Assembly (NCBI RefSeq): GCF_017916515.1
Contig: NZ_JAFMTA010000001.1
Coordinates: forward strand, 3,089,127-3,153,126
From: Naasia sp. SYSU D00948
GTDB taxonomy: Bacteria; Actinomycetota; Actinomycetes; Actinomycetales; Microbacteriaceae
Reading direction: 5' to 3'
Length of the DNA: 64,000 nucleotides
Below, piece by piece: positions 1-8,727 of this stretch (the stretch's first letter is position 1; every line of letters starts with the position of its first letter). Made by a program: the position numbers and the translations under genes. The notes under the pieces are model-generated. The model was not told the DNA's origin and did no database searches. It saw only the letters and a program-made list of their open reading frames with translations.

Positions 1-568
1 CGATCGCGTAGACGATCCCGGCCCACCAGTAGAGGAACGCCCCCCACGCCGCTGCCGCCCATCCTGCCGGATGCGCGAGGAACTCGGTGGCGGGCACCGC
101 CTGGGCGAGGACGAGCAGGGGAAGCGCGTAGAAGAGGCAGAAGGTCGCCACCTTGCCGAGGTGGTGCACCGGAAGCGGCCCGTAGCCGTGGTTCGCGAGC
201 ACGACCCCGAGGACGAGCAGGAAGACGTCGCGGCCGACGATCGCGATCACGAGCCACCACGGGACCACCTCCCGGGCGGCGAGGCCGAGAAGCGTCGCGA
301 AGATGAACAGGCGGTCCGCAGCCGGGTCGAGCAGCTGCCCGAGACGGCTGACCTGGCCGAGCCGGCGGGCGAGGTAGCCGTCGAGGAAGTCGGTGAGCGT
401 GGCTCCGACGAGCACGATGAGCGCCACGACGTCCATCCCGAGGAGCAGGAGGACGAGGAATACGGGGACGAGCGACAGCCGGACGAAGCTCAGCAGGTTG
501 GGCAGGGTCAGGATCCGCTGGGACACCTCGAACCGCCCTGAGCTGGGGGGCTGCGGGGGGCCGCTCAC
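1..568 (-). CDS. CDP-alcohol phosphatidyltransferase (3' end outside window)
   Basis: Integral membrane enzyme that moves a phosphoalcohol onto or from CDP-diacylglycerol, as in phosphatidylglycerol-phosphate, cardiolipin or phosphatidylinositol-phosphate synthesis. The family signature is complete at about residues 60-85: D-x2-D-G-x2-A-R-x8-G-x3-D-x3-D, beginning DFLDGYLARR; the aspartates bind metal and CDP. Hydrophobic segments lie before and after it. I start at the GTG at 568, giving VSGPPQPPSS before the first hydrophobic stretch. The frame is still open at base 1, so the C-terminus is missing. The motif does not tell which alcohol is used; PgsA-like and cardiolipin-synthase-like are both possible. 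Confidence 0.9.
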   Translation of the reverse strand, partial: MSGPPQPPSSGRFEVSQRILTLPNLLSFVRLSLVPVFLVLLLLGMDVVALIVLVGATLTDFLDGYLARRLGQVSRLGQLLDPAADRLFIFATLLGLAAREVVPWWLVIAIVGRDVFLLVLGVVLANHGYGPLPVHHLGKVATFCLFYALPLLVLAQAVPATEFLAHPAGWAAAAWGAFLYWWAGIVYAI

Positions 569-620
569 GCCGCCAGCCTAGCCGCCCGGCCGCCGGGCGC
601 CCCGGACGGCCGGGCCGGCA

Positions 621-1202
621 TCACGCGGCCCACACCTCGAGCGCGTCGCGGAGGCTCGTGGTCGTGACGAGGACGTCCTCGGCAGCGCCGGTGCAGTCCG
701 GGGTGGCCTCCCAGTCGCACTCGGCGTCGGTCCAGGCGCCGGTCGCGGTGGCGGCCGCAGCGGCGGCCTCCTGCACGGGGGCGAGGGCGTCGAGCTCGTC
801 GGCGGTGAAGCCCTGGTCCTCGACGCTCGCGAACAGCTCGTCGATGGTCGCGGACACCATCGCGGCGGACGTGAGGGCGCCGGTGCAGACGCCCTTCCCG
901 TCGATCGCGGCCTCGACCGAGCACGCCTCGGCGTCCCACTCGCCGAGCGTCGCCTGCAGCGAGTCGGCGAAGCCGGTCAGCCCGGACAGCCAGAGCTCGG
1001 CGACGCCCGAGGGCACCTCCTCCGGGTCCTCGACGGGCTCGTCGGGAGCCTCCTCGACGGGGACCTCGACCGGGACGACCGGTTCGTCGGCGACGGGATC
1101 GGCGGCCCGTCCCGGCGTGGAGCAGGCGGACAGCAGGAGGGCGGCGCCGGCGATCGCGGCGACGGCGAGGAGGCGGGGGCGAGGAGCTGCGGTGGTGTTC
1201 AT
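621..1202 (-). CDS. Secreted lipoprotein of unknown function
   Basis: 193 residues. Residues 1-26 are a lipoprotein signal: basic start (RPR), hydrophobic core, then LLLSAC with the lipidated Cys27. A linker of about 35 residues rich in Pro, Val, Glu and Asp follows, then a compact domain of about 125 residues with four cysteines in two close pairs (about 13 and 9 residues apart), fit for disulfides outside the cell. I recognise no domain. There is no good Shine-Dalgarno; TAGCGT lies 7 bases before the ATG, so the mRNA is probably leaderless. It shares its promoter layout with the HtrA-like protease gene upstream, so the two are probably controlled together although they are separate units (a terminator lies between). 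Confidence 0.85.
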   Translation of the reverse strand: MNTTAAPRPRLLAVAAIAGAALLLSACSTPGRAADPVADEPVVPVEVPVEEAPDEPVEDPEEVPSGVAELWLSGLTGFADSLQATLGEWDAEACSVEAAIDGKGVCTGALTSAAMVSATIDELFASVEDQGFTADELDALAPVQEAAAAAATATGAWTDAECDWEATPDCTGAAEDVLVTTTSLRDALEVWAA

Positions 1203-1209
1203 GTCCTCG

Positions 1210-1271
1210 ACGCTACGGAGCCGCGCGGTTTTCGTGAGCGAGTGCTCCTGCGGTGCAATCGCGATGCAATC
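1210..1271 (-). promoter_or_regulatory. Activator-type leaderless promoter of the lipoprotein gene
   Basis: On the plus strand TGCAATC (1254-1260), four bases, TGCAATC (1265-1271): two identical heptamers with an 11-bp period, 52-69 bases before the ATG at 1202. A -10 hexamer TAGCGT occupies 1215-1210 and ends 7 bases before the ATG. No -35 is visible. The same layout recurs before the genes starting at 3006 and 11932. Direct heptamers at one-turn spacing are the known site type of OmpR/SARP winged-helix activators. Confidence 0.7.
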
Positions 1272-1297
1272 AGGGGAAACGCGTCGGAACGGCGAAC

Positions 1298-1324
1298 GGC
1301 CGGGGCTCGGAACGAGCCCCGGCC
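1298..1324 (-). terminator. Hairpin terminator after the HtrA-like protease gene
   Basis: Perfect 11-bp GC-rich stem (1298-1308 with 1314-1324) and a 5-base loop GGAAC, 33 bases beyond the stop of the minus-strand protease gene. It lies upstream of the lipoprotein promoter repeats, so it separates the two transcription units. Confidence 0.75.
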
Positions 1325-1356
1325 GCTGCCGTTCGGGTGCGTGGGTGAGGTGCTGA

Positions 1357-3006
1357 TCAGAACTGGGCGAAGAAGCTGCCCACGGCCCGGTTCATGGCGT
1401 CGACGTCCGCCTCCGTGAGCATCGTGAAGGTGAGCGTCACGAGGTAGGACCCGTCCTTGGCGTAGCCGGAGAGGACCAGGAGGTCCGCCGCTCCACCGCA
1501 GCCGGTGTAGTACCGGTAGGTGGCGTCGTGGTAGCCGTCGTCGAAGACGTCCTCCGAGTCGAGCACGCAGCCGGAGCTGTCGGCGAGGTCCTGGTAGGCC
1601 GCGAACCACTCGTCGGGCGAGGCGCCGGGGGCGCTGGACGCGACCAGCGACATGCCGGGGACGTCCCAGGTGGAGGCGTACGCGGCCAGGTCGGGGCTCG
1701 CCTCGACCCGGGCGTACGAGGCGCCGTCGAAGGCCTGGAAGGCGCTCGTGTCGAGCTGCCAGCTGTCGTCCACATCAACCTGCAGCGACCCCGAGTCGTC
1801 CACGACGGTCGAGAACGTGCCGGTCGAGCTGCCGCCGCCGCTGCTTGTGCCGCCCCCGGCCTGCGGGACGCTGACCGCCTCGAGCGGGTCGCCGTTCATC
1901 TGGCCCCGGTAGTAGATGTCCTCCGACGGGCGGTAGACGTCGACCGCGAGGGTCGCGTCCTGGCCGCGGGTGCGCAGCACGTCGCAGTAGTCGGCCATGG
2001 TGCCGTCAGTGCCGAGGCTGACGCCCTCCATGCGGGTGAGCAGGTCGCCCGGCTCGACGCCGGCTTCGTCGGCGATGCCGCCCGAGGCGACCGAGTTCAC
2101 CCAGATGCCGAGGCCGTTGCCCTCGCCGTCGGTGATCGCGGTGCCGTTGATGCCGAGGCTCAGCACGTTCTCGCCGGCCGCCAGCTGCTCGACGACCTCG
2201 CGGACCTCCTCGGTCGCGATGGCGAGGTTCTGGTCGTGCTGGTCGTTGCCCGCGTAGTTCACGCCGAGGACGCGTCCCTTGGTGTCGACCAGAGGACCGC
2301 CCGAGTTGCCGCCGCGGATCCGGGCGTCGTGCTCGATGACATGGTCGATCGAGGCCCACTGGGTGTCCATCGCGGTGTCCGCCTTGGAGACGATGCCCTT
2401 GGTCATGTTGAACGTCGGGTCCCCGAGCGGGAAGCCCGCCGTGTAGACGTCGGTGGCGACCTTCACGTCACCCTCGTACCAGCCGAGGGTCGGGTAGCCG
2501 TCACCGCTGAGGTCGATCACCGCGAGGTCCAGACACTCGCTCGAGCCGAGGATCTTGGCGTTGAGGGTCTCGGACTGGTCGCCGCCGCGCCACACCTTGA
2601 GGGTGCCCGCACCGACGACGACGTGGTTGTTCGTGACGGCGAGACCGCTCTCGTCGATGATGAAGCCGGAGCCCCGGCCGGCTGCCTCGAAGGCGCCCTC
2701 GGGAGAGACGAAGGTGCCGACCGCCTCGATCTGGATGGTGGCCGACTGGACGCCGTCGAAGCCGACCGCGCCGCTGTCCTCGCCTCCGCCGCCGCCGCTG
2801 CCGCCGGCGGCGGGAGCGAAGGGGTTCGCGAAGCAGGAGGAGAGCATGAGCGCGGCGACGGGGGCCGCGATCAGGGAGGCCGCGCCACGACGCACCCGTG
2901 CGGAACGGGAGGAGCGGCGCTGCCCGGCCGGGACGGCCGAGACGGACGAGGCGCCGTGCCCGGCGCGGACGGAGTCGGCCGGAGCCGGGGTGGTGTGGTT
3001 GGTCAT
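1357..3006 (-). CDS. HtrA/DegP-like trypsin-fold serine protease, lipoprotein, with PDZ domain
   Basis: Extracytoplasmic protease likely acting in envelope protein quality control. With the ATG at 3006 it has 549 residues: basic N-terminus with RR-rich stretch, hydrophobic core and lipobox MLSSC (Cys58), Gly/Ser linker, then a trypsin-fold domain with the triad His128 (TNNHVVV), Asp160 (CLDLAVI) and Ser235 (GGNSGGPLV), and a PDZ domain at about 310-380 (GIADEAGVEPGDLL). The last 150 residues form a further beta-rich domain I cannot name. The frame is open to 3096, but the homology and the leaderless promoter 7 bases before 3006 decide the start; there is no Shine-Dalgarno. Divergent from the M4 protease gene at 3162. 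Confidence 0.9.
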   Translation of the reverse strand: MTNHTTPAPADSVRAGHGASSVSAVPAGQRRSSRSARVRRGAASLIAAPVAALMLSSCFANPFAPAAGGSGGGGGEDSGAVGFDGVQSATIQIEAVGTFVSPEGAFEAAGRGSGFIIDESGLAVTNNHVVVGAGTLKVWRGGDQSETLNAKILGSSECLDLAVIDLSGDGYPTLGWYEGDVKVATDVYTAGFPLGDPTFNMTKGIVSKADTAMDTQWASIDHVIEHDARIRGGNSGGPLVDTKGRVLGVNYAGNDQHDQNLAIATEEVREVVEQLAAGENVLSLGINGTAITDGEGNGLGIWVNSVASGGIADEAGVEPGDLLTRMEGVSLGTDGTMADYCDVLRTRGQDATLAVDVYRPSEDIYYRGQMNGDPLEAVSVPQAGGGTSSGGGSSTGTFSTVVDDSGSLQVDVDDSWQLDTSAFQAFDGASYARVEASPDLAAYASTWDVPGMSLVASSAPGASPDEWFAAYQDLADSSGCVLDSEDVFDDGYHDATYRYYTGCGGAADLLVLSGYAKDGSYLVTLTFTMLTEADVDAMNRAVGSFFAQF

Positions 3007-3013
3007 GAGGACG

Positions 3014-3075
3014 AACGTAGGGATCCGCGCACAGGCGTCTGGGATCGATTCCTCACCTGCAATAGGACTGCAATC
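3014..3075 (-). promoter_or_regulatory. Activator-type leaderless promoter of the HtrA-like gene
   Basis: Plus strand TGCAATA (3058-3064), four bases, TGCAATC (3069-3075), again 52-69 bases before the start codon at 3006. The -10 is TACGTT (3019-3014), 7 bases before the ATG. Two further heptamer-like elements in the other orientation (TGCAATG at 3095-3089 and TGCAACC at 3116-3110) lie on the side of the divergent M4 protease gene, with a less regular 21-base spacing. Confidence 0.7.
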
Positions 3076-3161
3076 CACGCGGCGCTTCCATTGCACAGCG
3101 GGCGGCGGAGGTTGCAGCGGGCGCCCTGGACGGGCGTCGGGACGACCGGGAGAATCGACGG

Positions 3162-4208
3162 ATGCGCTGCGCGATCGTCCCGCCGTACCTGCTGGCCCGG
3201 ATCGCCGCCGGCGCGGAGGAGCAGCACCGGCCGGTGGTCGCCCAGGCCGCGCGCCGCGCGCTCGCCGAGACGGATGCCGTGCACTTCCGCCGGCAGTCCG
3301 TCCAGCCCTTCCGCGGCCAGGACTTCGGGGCCGCCCCGCGCTCGCCGCGGCGCACGATCTTCGACGCCGAGTCGACGGAGACGCTGCCGGGCATCCCGGT
3401 GCGGCGCGAGGGGGACCCGCCGGAGGGGGACCCGGCCGTCGACGAGGCGTACGACGGCCTGGGATCGGTCTACGACCTGCTCCTCGCCGAGTACGGCCGC
3501 GACTCGGTCGACGGCGGCGGGATGCCGCTGCTCGCGACCGTCCACTACGGCGAGGAGTACGACAACGCCTTCTGGGACGGCGAGCGGATGGTCTTCGGCG
3601 ACGGCGACGGCGAGGTCTTCCGCCGCTTCACGGTCTCGCTGTCGGTGATCGGGCACGAGGTCGGCCACGGGGTCACCCAGCACGCCGCCGAGCTGCGGTA
3701 CGAGGGCCAGTCGGGAGCGGTGAACGAATCGCTGTCGGATGTGTTCGGCGCACTGGTCGAGCAGCACCGCCTGCGCCAGGAGGCGTCCGCCGCGAGCTGG
3801 CTCATCGGGGCGGGCCTCTTCCTCGAGCAGGTCAACGGCGTCGCGCTGCGGTCCATGGTCGCTCCGGGGACGGCGTACGACGACCCCCTGCTCGGCGCCG
3901 ACCCGCAGCCGGCTCATATGGCGGACTACGTCCACACCGACGAGGACGACGGCGGCGTGCACATCAACTCCGGCATCCCCAACCGCGCCTTCAGCCTCGC
4001 GGCCGTGGCGATCGGCGGCTACGCGTGGGAGGGCACGGGGGCCGCCTGGTACGACGCCCTCACCTCGGGCGCCCTTCCCCGTGACTGCGACTTCGCGACG
4101 TTCGCGGCGGCGACGGTGTCCGCGGCATCGGGCCGCTGGGGACGGGCCTCGGCCGAGCGCGAGGCGATCCTCGACGCCTGGCGCACCGTGGGGGTCGAGC
4201 CGGCGTGA
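3162..4208 (+). CDS. Protealysin-like M4 metalloprotease
   Basis: Zinc metalloprotease of the thermolysin family, short protealysin-like type. 348 residues. The N-terminus has the short precursor motif C-x3-PPY-x-L (residues 3-10) in place of a long propeptide and there is no signal peptide, as in protealysins. Zinc site: HEVGH at 165-169, with the third ligand in VNESLSD (Glu189); the catalytic-side motif GGVHINSGIPN follows near residue 265. A GGGAGA Shine-Dalgarno stands 8 bases before the ATG. Its last four bases overlap the emfourin-like inhibitor gene, so protease and inhibitor are made together. Confidence 0.93.
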   Translation: MRCAIVPPYLLARIAAGAEEQHRPVVAQAARRALAETDAVHFRRQSVQPFRGQDFGAAPRSPRRTIFDAESTETLPGIPVRREGDPPEGDPAVDEAYDGLGSVYDLLLAEYGRDSVDGGGMPLLATVHYGEEYDNAFWDGERMVFGDGDGEVFRRFTVSLSVIGHEVGHGVTQHAAELRYEGQSGAVNESLSDVFGALVEQHRLRQEASAASWLIGAGLFLEQVNGVALRSMVAPGTAYDDPLLGADPQPAHMADYVHTDEDDGGVHINSGIPNRAFSLAAVAIGGYAWEGTGAAWYDALTSGALPRDCDFATFAAATVSAASGRWGRASAEREAILDAWRTVGVEPA

Positions 4209-4450
4209 TCGTCGTCACCGTGAGCCGCAGCGGCGGCATCGCGGGCATCACCCGGCGGTGGACGGTGTCCCTCGGCGAGGCCGACTGGGAGGACCTGCTC
4301 TCCCGGGCGGGCACGGATCCCGCCGGGCGCGACCGGTTCGTGTACCGGGTCACCGACGGCCGCCGCTCCGCCGTGATCCCCGACTCCCGCCTCGACGCGC
4401 GGCTCCGCCGGCTGCTGTCCGGGCTCGGCGAGGCCGGCGACGAGGACTGA
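4205..4450 (+). CDS. Emfourin-like proteinaceous inhibitor of the adjacent M4 protease
   Basis: 81 residues, starting MIVVTVSRSGGIAGI. Known emfourins are small inhibitors encoded beside protealysin-like protease genes, and this protein fits in size, position and its beta-rich SRSGGIAGITRRW start. The GTG start overlaps the protease stop (GTGA), which implies translational coupling. The C-terminal part (RLLSGLGEAGDED) is short and acidic. The assignment rests mainly on the pairing and the N-terminal pattern; inhibition itself is inferred. Confidence 0.75.
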   Translation: MIVVTVSRSGGIAGITRRWTVSLGEADWEDLLSRAGTDPAGRDRFVYRVTDGRRSAVIPDSRLDARLRRLLSGLGEAGDED

Positions 4451-4505
4451 CGCCGAGCGCGCGCGTCCTCGCCGGCGCGCCGGGCGGCTGACGTAGCGTT
4501 GGCGC

Positions 4506-4946
4506 ATGTCCTGCATCCGCTTCAACACCCCGGCGCAGCGCCGTCAGATGCGGGAGGGCGCGCTGAACCTGGCCGAGGGCGAGGTCGCCCTGCTGCACCT
4601 CTCCCCCGCGGTGACCGACAGCAAGATCGAGCGGCTCCGCCTCCTGGCCCGCCACGACAACCCGAAGATCCGGGAGAGCGTCGCGAGCAGCCGGAACACC
4701 CCCGAGGACCTGCTCCGCGTCCTGGCCGAGGATCCCGACGAGGGCGTGCGCTCGTGCATCGCGCGGAACGAGAGCACGCCGTGCGACGTGCTGAGCGCGC
4801 TCGCCTCCGACCGGTCCGAGAAGGTCCGCGCCTGGGTGGCGCTCAACTGGTTCGTGCCGGAGGACGCCATGGCGGCCCTCGCGCAGGACCGCAGCCGGGT
4901 CGTGCGCGGCCTGGTCAGCTGGAAGGCGTCGATCGCCGAGCGCTGA
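4506..4946 (+). CDS. HEAT-like/variant leucine-rich repeat protein
   Basis: 146 residues built from short helical repeats of about 24 residues, each with a pattern like R-x-x-[VIA]-A-x-[ND]-x3-P-x-[DE]-x-L: ARHDNPKIRESVASS..., AEDPDEGVRSCIARN..., ASDRSEKVRAWVALN..., AQDRSRVVRGLVSWK. Such alpha-helical repeat proteins usually bind other proteins; no partner is suggested here. The -10 hexamer TAGCGT (4494-4499) is 6 bases before the ATG, so the transcript is probably leaderless. Transcribed away from the protease-inhibitor pair, separate from the convergent NUDIX gene. Confidence 0.7.
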   Translation: MSCIRFNTPAQRRQMREGALNLAEGEVALLHLSPAVTDSKIERLRLLARHDNPKIRESVASSRNTPEDLLRVLAEDPDEGVRSCIARNESTPCDVLSALASDRSEKVRAWVALNWFVPEDAMAALAQDRSRVVRGLVSWKASIAER

Positions 4947-4949
4947 GCG

Positions 4950-5843
4950 TCAGCTCCGCGCGGCGTCGATCAGCTCCCACAGGCGGCCGGGACCGAGCAC
5001 CCGGGCACCCAGCTCCGCGACCGACCGGCGCAGCTCGCGGTCGGCGGTCACGACCGTGACGCGGTCCGGGCTCGGGGAGGATCCGACCGCCGCCACGATC
5101 GCGCTGTCGCCGTCCTGCTCCGCGCGGATCACCTCGACCGGGTGGGCGTCGGGGGCCGCCGTCGCCGCCCCCTCCAGCACGGCCACCGCCCTGGGCCACC
5201 ACCGGCGTCCGGGGAGGTCGAGGTCCGGCGCGGGCACTCCTCGGCCGGCGAGCCGGCCGATGCCCTCGAGGAGCCGCTCGGCGGCTCCGGGCCTGTCGCG
5301 CCACCAGCCGTCGGGCCGGGAGCCCATCACGTTCGCGGCGTCGACGAGGAGCGTGGGCTCCACCGGCAGCAGCTCCCGCAGCTCCGGCCAGGCCTCGCCG
5401 AAGCCCGGGTGCAGCGGCAGCGTCTCGACCTCGGCGACCGGCACCCAGCGCAGCTCGACGCTCTCCGCGTCGCCGATGACGGGCTCGAACGCCCGGTCGA
5501 CGGTCGCGGCCACGGTCGTGTAGCTCCAGCCCTCCAGCTCGAGCCGACTCGAGAACCGCAGCCGCAGTGCGGCGCCCGGCACCCCGGCCTCCTCCTCGGC
5601 CTCGCGGGCCGCGGCGTCGACCGCGCTCTCGCCCTCGTGGCGGGCGCCGCCCGGCAGTCCCCAGGTGCCGCCGAAGTGGCTGTAGCCGGCCCGGTGCTGG
5701 AGGAGGATGCCCTCGGGACTGCGGACGAGGAGGCCGGCCGCGCCGAAGCGGCCCCAGAAGCGCCGCCCGTCGGAGAGGTGGACCCACTCGTCGCCGGACC
5801 CGAGCGGCCGCCGTGGCAGCCCGTTCTCGGTCCCGCTGTGCAC
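4950..5843 (-). CDS. NUDIX hydrolase fused to a NYN/PIN-like nuclease domain
   Basis: 297 residues. The first half holds a complete Nudix box (G-x5-E-x7-R-E-x2-E-E-x-G-V, beginning GARHEGESAV), which hydrolyses nucleoside diphosphates linked to another moiety. From about residue 168 the sequence reads LVDAANVMGSRPDGWW and ends with VVTADRELR before LGARVLGPGRLWE, which is the acidic-strand pattern of NYN/PIN-like RNases. The two domains in one chain suggest joint action on nucleotides or RNA ends. GTG start at 5843; a GGAGAG lies just upstream. Converges with the repeat protein gene, with 3 bases between stops. Confidence 0.8.
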   Translation of the reverse strand: MHSGTENGLPRRPLGSGDEWVHLSDGRRFWGRFGAAGLLVRSPEGILLQHRAGYSHFGGTWGLPGGARHEGESAVDAAAREAEEEAGVPGAALRLRFSSRLELEGWSYTTVAATVDRAFEPVIGDAESVELRWVPVAEVETLPLHPGFGEAWPELRELLPVEPTLLVDAANVMGSRPDGWWRDRPGAAERLLEGIGRLAGRGVPAPDLDLPGRRWWPRAVAVLEGAATAAPDAHPVEVIRAEQDGDSAIVAAVGSSPSPDRVTVVTADRELRRSVAELGARVLGPGRLWELIDAARS

Positions 5844-5902
5844 CTCTCCAGCCTCTCACGCCCGGGGCGGTGCACTCGGCGCCGATCCGGGGCGAGCTCC
5901 GC

Positions 5903-8647
5903 TCAGAAGGACTGGGCGCGGCGCACGAGGTCGCGGAAGGAGAGGGCGGCGCCGCGGCCGCGGGCCTCCTCCCACTCCGGCGCCGTGAGGGCCTCGCGGA
6001 GGCGCTCCCGGTAGACCGGGAAGAACTCCTCGTGCACGGGCGCGTAGCCGAAGCGCTTGCCGATCTCCTCCACTCCCGCGAACAGCTCCGCGCCGAGCTC
6101 GGACCGATCGAGGAGGTGCCCGGCGCAGGCGATCACCGCGATGGCGGAGAGCGCGCTCACCCAGTCCTCGGTCTCGATGCTGCGCGCGAGCCGCAGCCGG
6201 AGCACCTGGATGGCCTCGCGGGGCTTCCGCAGGCCGAGCAGGACCTTGCCCGTGACGTAGGCGGCCGACTTCACCCCGTAGACGTCGCCCGCGGCCTCCG
6301 ACTCGCGGTGCGCCTGGCTCAGGACCGCGAGCGCCTGGGCCGGGCGGCCGAGAGCGTTGAGGGCGTCGCCGCGGTTCACGAGCACGTCGTGCCGTCCCCA
6401 GCCGCGGACCGAGTCCATGACGCCGTCCAGCTCGGCGAGGATCTCGTCCGCCGCCGCGGCGTCGCCGCTGCGGGCGGCCCGCTGTACGTCGCCGACCCGG
6501 GCGAGCGCGCGCAGGGACGGGTCCTCGACCTTCTCGACCATCGCGGCCATCTCGAGGGAGTAGCGGATCGCGCCGCGCCGGTCGCCCCCGAGGTAGCACG
6601 CGCACACGCACGCGTAGAGCGCGATGGTCTCGTCCTCGGCCGACGCCTCGCCGGGGATCGCCCGTGCGGCCTCGACGACCTGGATGCAGTCGGCGAAGGA
6701 CGTGCGCTCGAACAGCCACCACGCGCTGCCCGCCGCGATCTGCATCGCCGCCGCGCGGTCGCCCAGCCGGGTCGCCGTGCGCTGGGCGAGGAGGATGTCG
6801 CCGCGCACCGAGTGCAGCGCCGCGCGGGCCCGCTTGTAGCCGGTCGACCGGACCTCGCGGCCCTGCCGGTGCACGAAGCGCCGGGTGCCCTGCAGGTGGC
6901 GGGCGTGCCACGCCTCGGGATCCGCGACGGGGTGACGGTTGCGAACGAACCGGCGGACCGAGTCGAGCAGCCGGAAGCGGCGGACGCCCGTGTCGTTCGC
7001 CTGGACCGAGACGAGGGACTTCCGGACGAGCCCCACGGCGAGCTCGCGCTCGCCGCCGCCCTCGACGAGGCAGATGTCGGCCACCGCGTCGAGGCTGAAC
7101 GAGGCGGGGAACAGCGCGAGCTGGCTGAGCAGCTCGAGCTCGCGGGTGTCCAGGAGACGGGTGCTCCAGGCGATCGCGTTCTCGAGGCTGGCGTGGCGGC
7201 CCCGGCGGCGGAGCCCGGAGTCCGTCGACCCCTCCTCCAGGGAGGCTGCGACCTCCTCGAGGCTGAGGACGTCGAGCCGTGCGGCCGCGAGCTCGATCGC
7301 GAGCGGGATGCCCTCGAGCCTCCGGCAAAGGTCCGCGATCAGGTCCCGCTCCTCGTCCGTCCACGACGCGGCGCCCATGTCGGCCGCGCGCTGGAGGAAC
7401 AGCTCGACCGCGTCGCCCGCCGTGGCTCCGGCGAACGGCTCGACCGAGATGACCCGCTCCCCCGCCGTGCGCAGCGCCTCGCGGCTCGTGACGATCACGC
7501 CGAGACCCTCGCATCGGGACAGGAGCTCGGCGACGAGCGCCGCGACCGCGCCGATGAGGTGCTCGGCGTTGTCCACGAGGAGGAGGCCGCGGCGCCCGGA
7601 GATGCGTGCGGCGACCGCGTCGAAGTCGTGGGACGGCGCGCTCACGGCGGACGCGAGCGCCCGCGCGACGTCCTCGGGCTCCGCGATCGCCGAGAGGTCC
7701 ACGAGCCACTGGACGTCGTCCACGGTGGCGGGGGTGCGGCGGGCCGACTCGATCGCGAGCCGGGTCTTGCCGACGCCCGCGGGGCCGACGAGGGTGAGCA
7801 GCCGGGACTCCGAGCGGCCGCGCGCGATGAGCTCGAGCTCCGCCTCGCGCCCGACCAGCCGCGTGAGCGGGATCGGGATGCCGTTGCGGGTGACGGTGCC
7901 CTCCTGGGCGCCGGCGACCGAGACGATGGCCGGGTCCTGCCGGACGATGCCCTGCCGCAGCTCGGCGAGCCGGCGGGGAAGGTCGCCGCGGTCGGCGGCG
8001 GCGAGCCGGGCGGCGTACTTGTCGATCGCCTCGAGCGCGTCGCTCGTGCGGCCGGAGCGGGCGAGGGCGCGGGCGAGGAGCGCCACGGGACCCTCGTCGA
8101 ACGGCCGGTCCTGAGCGAGGTCGGTCATGGTGAGGACGACCTTCGCCTCCTCCCGGCGGCCGAGGCGCAGCTCGGCGAGGCGCTCCATGCCGGGCACCCG
8201 CCACCGCTCGAGCTCCTGGACGGCCGATGCGGTGAAGGGGAACTCGCCGAGGCCGGCGAAGGGATCGCCGCTCCAGACGACCTCCGCCTCGCCGAGCGTC
8301 TCGAACGCGCGGGCGTCGTCGTCCTCGCGGAGGGCGGCGTCGACGAGCTCGCGGAAGCGCAGGACGTCGACGTCGGCGGGGTCCACGTCGAGGGTGTAGC
8401 CGCCGCGGCCGCTGCCGAGCACCTCGCCGAACCCGCTGCCGCGGAGCCGCGAGATGTGCGCGCGGAGGCTCGAGAGCACCGTCTCGGGCGGCTCGGCCCA
8501 CAGGTCGGCGATGAGATCGTCGGCGGGGACCGGCGTGCCGGCGTCCCAGGCGAGGCGGGCGACGATCGCGCGGGGGATGTCGCCGCGCACGACGACCGGG
8601 CCTTCCCCGTTAGTCGCCGCCAACGAGCCGAAGAGCCGTACCCGCAC
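5903..8647 (-). CDS. AfsR/SARP-family transcriptional regulator with NTPase and TPR region (copy 1)
   Basis: 914 residues. Order: OmpR-like winged helix (1-90, VRVRLFGSLAA... SSLRAHISRLR), bacterial transcriptional activation domain (about 90-240), a STAND/NB-ARC NTPase with Walker A GPAGVGKTRL and Walker B LLLVDNAEH, a winged-helix segment (LLDSVRRFV), then a helical TPR-like tail. The family activates promoters carrying direct heptamer repeats. The GTG at 8647 is chosen because GAGGAA precedes it by 8 bases; the frame runs open much further but only as an out-of-frame shadow of copy 2. It follows copy 2 after 80 bases and may be co-transcribed or separately expressed. Confidence 0.9.
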   Translation of the reverse strand: MRVRLFGSLAATNGEGPVVVRGDIPRAIVARLAWDAGTPVPADDLIADLWAEPPETVLSSLRAHISRLRGSGFGEVLGSGRGGYTLDVDPADVDVLRFRELVDAALREDDDARAFETLGEAEVVWSGDPFAGLGEFPFTASAVQELERWRVPGMERLAELRLGRREEAKVVLTMTDLAQDRPFDEGPVALLARALARSGRTSDALEAIDKYAARLAAADRGDLPRRLAELRQGIVRQDPAIVSVAGAQEGTVTRNGIPIPLTRLVGREAELELIARGRSESRLLTLVGPAGVGKTRLAIESARRTPATVDDVQWLVDLSAIAEPEDVARALASAVSAPSHDFDAVAARISGRRGLLLVDNAEHLIGAVAALVAELLSRCEGLGVIVTSREALRTAGERVISVEPFAGATAGDAVELFLQRAADMGAASWTDEERDLIADLCRRLEGIPLAIELAAARLDVLSLEEVAASLEEGSTDSGLRRRGRHASLENAIAWSTRLLDTRELELLSQLALFPASFSLDAVADICLVEGGGERELAVGLVRKSLVSVQANDTGVRRFRLLDSVRRFVRNRHPVADPEAWHARHLQGTRRFVHRQGREVRSTGYKRARAALHSVRGDILLAQRTATRLGDRAAAMQIAAGSAWWLFERTSFADCIQVVEAARAIPGEASAEDETIALYACVCACYLGGDRRGAIRYSLEMAAMVEKVEDPSLRALARVGDVQRAARSGDAAAADEILAELDGVMDSVRGWGRHDVLVNRGDALNALGRPAQALAVLSQAHRESEAAGDVYGVKSAAYVTGKVLLGLRKPREAIQVLRLRLARSIETEDWVSALSAIAVIACAGHLLDRSELGAELFAGVEEIGKRFGYAPVHEEFFPVYRERLREALTAPEWEEARGRGAALSFRDLVRRAQSF

Positions 8648-8727
8648 TGTGAAGTTCCTCCCGACCTCTGCGCCGCCAGTGTAAGGGGATTGCCAGGTCG
8701 GGCGTGGTATGTCTCCCCATCCGTTGG

